Both the position numbers and the translations under genes were made by a program. A DNA stretch of 64,000 nucleotides from Rhodobacteraceae bacterium NBU2976 (GTDB lineage Bacteria > Pseudomonadota > Alphaproteobacteria > Rhodobacterales > Rhodobacteraceae): assembly GCA_023630215.1 (NCBI GenBank), contig JALPRQ010000001.1:1922001-1986000 (forward strand), written 5' to 3'. Shown piece after piece: positions 61,350 through 64,000 of this stretch (positions are counted from its first letter, which is position 1; every line of letters begins with the position of its first letter). The notes beneath the pieces are model-generated. The model ran no database searches. It saw only the letters and a list, made by a program, of their open reading frames with translations, and was not told where the DNA came from.

Positions 61350-62108
61350 ATGTTCACAAGGTTTTTCCTTTGTAGCATAGGACTTGCCATCGCGGCCGGC
61401 GCTGCCCAAGCCGATCTGTATCGACTCGAAAGTCGTCTTGGACTTGGCCTGTCCCTTGCAACCGATTTACCGGGTGGCGACGATTTCGGTTATGGTCTTC
61501 ATGGCGATTACACGGTTGGCCTATATAGCTGGTCAACGCAGATTTATGCGCAAACCGACTATTCGGTGGATATTTTTCATACCAACACGCGTGGGCTGAA
61601 CTGGTCGCTGATCGTGACCAAGGATTTCGGAGCCGTCAAAGCTGGCGGCTTTGTTGGGGCGTTGATGCTGGAAGATCAGAATATTCAATTCTCCGCCGGG
61701 GCAACCGCTATGGCACAGTTTGGAAACGGCGTCACAGCGCAGGCTGAAATTGGCGCGCTCACAGACGGTGAGGATGGCGCCTTCTTTGCCGATAACGCCT
61801 ATTTCGGGCAAATTCGCTTGGATTACGCGATCAACGATACCTTTGGCGTCTATGCCAAATATGGTGCGATTTCCTATGAGGGTCTGGAACAGGCGCGCGG
61901 ATTGGTCGGGGTGACCTATGATGATGCCAGCAGCCCGTGGGAAATGACCGGGGGTGTCGGCGTATTTAACAATGACGGCTCCTATAGTCCGTTAATCTCG
62001 ACCGAATTGCGATATGTCTTTGGCGGTGATCCCCTTCCGCAAACGCCGACCTCGTTGGTGGCCACGCCGTTTGACAAGTTCGAATTCTTCGACTTCAACA
62101 TTCAGTAA
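61350..62108 (+). CDS. Exported beta-rich protein, probable outer-membrane type
   Basis: A 252-residue protein with a signal peptide (FFLCSIGLAIAAGAAQA). The mature part alternates polar and hydrophobic residues with many glycines and aromatics (GYGLHGDYTVGLYSWSTQIY, MTGGVGVFNNDGSYSPLIST), as in a small beta-barrel. The end (FDKFEFFDFNIQ) lacks a typical terminal aromatic, having glutamine last, so classic BAM insertion is uncertain. Ribosome site CGGAGGGAAAA precedes the ATG. Function unknown; an alternative is a periplasmic beta-sheet protein. Confidence 0.72.
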   Translation: MFTRFFLCSIGLAIAAGAAQADLYRLESRLGLGLSLATDLPGGDDFGYGLHGDYTVGLYSWSTQIYAQTDYSVDIFHTNTRGLNWSLIVTKDFGAVKAGGFVGALMLEDQNIQFSAGATAMAQFGNGVTAQAEIGALTDGEDGAFFADNAYFGQIRLDYAINDTFGVYAKYGAISYEGLEQARGLVGVTYDDASSPWEMTGGVGVFNNDGSYSPLISTELRYVFGGDPLPQTPTSLVATPFDKFEFFDFNIQ

Positions 62109-62166
62109 TGATCAGGGGCTTCGTGGCCACTTTTCTTTTGCCTGACACTGCCGTAATTCCAGCGGC

Positions 62167-63516
62167 ATGACGAAACCTATTCATATTATCGGCGGCGGCA
62201 TGGCCGGATCCGAAGCGGCATGGCAGATCGCAAGCGCGGGCGTGCCCGTGATCCTGCATGAAATGCGACCCGTCGTCGGCACGTTCGCGCATCAGACAGA
62301 TGGTTTGGCCGAGCTGGTTTGCTCCAACTCCTTCCGCTCGGACGACCATGAAAATAACGCCGTTGGGCTTTTGCATTGGGAAATGCGCCAAGCTGGCGGT
62401 CTGATCATGGAAATGGGAGACAAACACTCCCTACCCGCTGGGGGCGCATTGGCCGTGGACCGCGTGGCCTTTTCCGATGCGGTGACGGAACGCTTGCTGT
62501 CCCATCCGCTGGTGACGCTTGAGCGCGGCGAGGTTCAGGGTATCCCCCCTGCCGATTGGGACAGTGTCATCGTGGCCACGGGGCCGCTCACGTCAATTAA
62601 ACTGGCCGAAGCAATTGTGGATCACACGGATCAAACTTCGCTGGCCTTTTTCGATGCCATCGCGCCGATTGTCTATGCCGACAGCATCAATATGGATGTC
62701 GCGTGGAAACAGTCCCGCTATGACAAGGGCGAGACCGAGGAACAGCGCACTGCCTATATCAACTGCCCCATGACTGAGGAGCAGTATAACGCCTTTATCG
62801 ACGCACTGCTGGCGGCCGATAAGACCGAATTCAAAGACTGGGAAAAAGACACACCGTATTTTGACGGTTGCCTGCCAATCGAAGTGATGGCGGAGCGCGG
62901 ACGCGAGACGTTGCGTTATGGCCCGATGAAACCTGTTGGCCTGACCAACCCGCATCAGCCGGATGTTAAAGCTCATGCAGTGGTTCAGCTTAGGCAGGAT
63001 AACGCCTTGGGAACGCTGTATAATATCGTTGGCTTCCAGACCAAGATGAAATACGGCGCCCAAACAGAAGTTTTCAAAATGATCCCGGGGTTAGAGGATG
63101 CGAATTTCGCCCGTTTGGGAGGCATTCACCGAAATACGTTCCTGAACTCACCGCGCCTTTTGGATGATCAGATGCGCCTGAAAAACGACCCGCGCCTGCG
63201 GTTCGCGGGGCAAATCACCGGGGTGGAAGGCTATGTCGAAAGCGCCGCCATGGGACTGTTGGCCGGTCGGATGGCCGCAGCGGAACGGCTGGGCCGGACC
63301 CTACCGACCCCACCCAACACCACCGCGATTGGCGCACTGGTCACGCATATCACCGGCGGCGCGGCGGCAAAAACCTTCCAACCGATGAATGTCAATTTCG
63401 GTCTCTTCCCGCCGCTCGATGACATCGTGCGCGGCGGTCGCAAAGGGCGCAAGGAGCGTTACAAGGGCTATACCGACCGCGCCAAAGCGGACTGGCAGTC
63501 ATGGTTAAACACATAG
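62167..63516 (+). CDS. trmFO: Methylenetetrahydrofolate-tRNA-(uracil-54-C5)-methyltransferase
   Basis: A 449-residue flavoprotein. The FAD motif is [18 protein letters not shown] (about residues 4-21), with [20 protein letters not shown] (folate-dependent methylase signature), [20 protein letters not shown] (catalytic cysteine), and the late [13 protein letters not shown] and FNINFGLFPP-like [12 protein letters not shown]. It makes 5-methyluridine 54 in the tRNA T-loop with methylene-THF and FADH2. The last 16 bases overlap the start of gluQ. Confidence 0.97.
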   Translation: MTKPIHIIGGGMAGSEAAWQIASAGVPVILHEMRPVVGTFAHQTDGLAELVCSNSFRSDDHENNAVGLLHWEMRQAGGLIMEMGDKHSLPAGGALAVDRVAFSDAVTERLLSHPLVTLERGEVQGIPPADWDSVIVATGPLTSIKLAEAIVDHTDQTSLAFFDAIAPIVYADSINMDVAWKQSRYDKGETEEQRTAYINCPMTEEQYNAFIDALLAADKTEFKDWEKDTPYFDGCLPIEVMAERGRETLRYGPMKPVGLTNPHQPDVKAHAVVQLRQDNALGTLYNIVGFQTKMKYGAQTEVFKMIPGLEDANFARLGGIHRNTFLNSPRLLDDQMRLKNDPRLRFAGQITGVEGYVESAAMGLLAGRMAAAERLGRTLPTPPNTTAIGALVTHITGGAAAKTFQPMNVNFGLFPPLDDIVRGGRKGRKERYKGYTDRAKADWQSWLNT

Positions 63517-64000
63517 AACGCTTCGCGCCGTCCCCGACAGGACCGCTTCATCTGGGCCACGCGTTTTCAGCACTGACCGCATGGGACCGCGCCATGGCCG
63601 AGGGTGGAGATTTCCTCCTCCGTATCGAAGATATCGATCAATCCCGCGCGCGACCCGAATGGGAACAGCAAATTTACGAAGATCTGGAATGGCTGGGCCT
63701 GCACTGGCCCATCCCGGTTATACGCCAATCCGACCGCATGCCCGCTTATCGTGCGGCGTTGCAAAATCTGTGGGATCGCGGGCTTCTATACCCCTGCACC
63801 TGCAATCGGCGAGACATTGAACAGGCGATGGCAGCGCCACAGGAGGGCGTTTTGCCAATCGGTCCGGATGGGTTGATTTACCCCGGAACGTGCCGGGCTC
63901 CGGCGTCCGGACCTCTGCCCGATGGCCCTGTTTCGCTACGTCTCGACATGGCGAAAGCGGCTGAGATAGTTGGCATGATTTCCTATGAAGAGACCGGAGA
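63501..64000 (+). CDS. gluQ: Glutamyl-Q tRNA(Asp) synthetase, N-terminal part (right-truncated by window)
   Basis: The frame begins at ATG 63501, inside the end of trmFO, and runs to the window edge (166 residues seen of about 290). It has the class I synthetase opening [20 protein letters not shown] with the HLGH signature, [17 protein letters not shown], and the CxC pair in [12 protein letters not shown] that with later cysteines binds zinc in YadB/GluQ proteins. The lack of an anticodon-binding domain cannot be checked here. GluQ glutamylates queuosine in tRNA-Asp, a step after QueA (54852-55928). Confidence 0.93.
   Translation, partial: MVKHIERFAPSPTGPLHLGHAFSALTAWDRAMAEGGDFLLRIEDIDQSRARPEWEQQIYEDLEWLGLHWPIPVIRQSDRMPAYRAALQNLWDRGLLYPCTCNRRDIEQAMAAPQEGVLPIGPDGLIYPGTCRAPASGPLPDGPVSLRLDMAKAAEIVGMISYEETG

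Overview
The window looks like a chromosomal segment of an alphaproteobacterium of the Rhodobacteraceae (roseobacter group). The evidence is the gene content and order (ftsB beside pdhABC with a lipoyl-E1beta fusion, a YqaA-dsbB pair, two Lrp-type regulators divergent from ilvC, cimA, a DUF3305/DUF3306 formate dehydrogenase cluster, a HemB that lacks the zinc cysteines) and a coding GC content that looks well above 50%. Almost all of it is core metabolism and housekeeping. I see no phage, insertion sequence, integrase or CRISPR array.

Layout. 1-6.1 kb: end of transketolase, a 49-residue membrane microprotein, ftsB, an APH-type kinase, the pyruvate dehydrogenase genes pdhA-pdhB-pdhC, and a second microprotein converging on pdhC. 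6.1-10.5 kb: infC with a rare ATA start and a structured leader, a lipid A-type acyltransferase, secreted proteins of unknown role (including a tandem pair of one-helix proteins), and tRNA-Leu(CAA). 10.6-20.5 kb: YqaA-like protein, dsbB, HNH endonuclease, carboxylesterase, AlkA-type glycosylase, an MFS transporter overlapping an HExxH protein, a squalene/phytoene synthase-like protein, cimA, palindromic repeats, cysS with a composition break, and a PepSY protein. 20.6-24.6 kb: tRNA-Gln(CTG), then lower-GC surface glycan genes (three glycosyltransferase-like proteins and two sulfotransferases).

24.7-38.3 kb is a formate dehydrogenase region. On the minus strand it runs DUF3305, DUF3306, TorD chaperone, small Tat protein, FdhA, FdhB, FdhC, a 41-residue microprotein and a PQQ-type sugar dehydrogenase. 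Divergent from it lie a 661-residue polyferredoxin, then (around a convergent cytochrome c gene) DUF6494, ApbC, a biotin/lipoate-ligase-like protein and DUF6505. Together they suggest formate oxidation at the membrane with dedicated Fe-S and molybdenum-cofactor handling.

38.5-64 kb: FadL-type porin, GatB/YqeY protein, carA, a processive glycosyltransferase, GntR regulator, HAD nucleotidase, UbiH-type hydroxylase, the Lrp pair and ilvC, hemB, a GT4 glycosyltransferase, a SYLF lipoprotein, lpdA (the E3 that serves PDH, with a strong leader stem-loop), DUF924, MFS, queA, bcp, an M23 peptidase overlapping a bactofilin, gyrA, an outer-membrane-type protein, trmFO and the start of gluQ.

The most interesting points are the lpdA leader hairpin (paired only in the sense RNA), the composition break in cysS beside palindromic repeats, the ilvC terminator that abuts the ribosome binding site of the next gene, three convergent pairs sharing a 4-base stop, the low-GC HExxH protein, four unlisted microproteins or small-protein sets, and the formate dehydrogenase-linked genes of unknown function.
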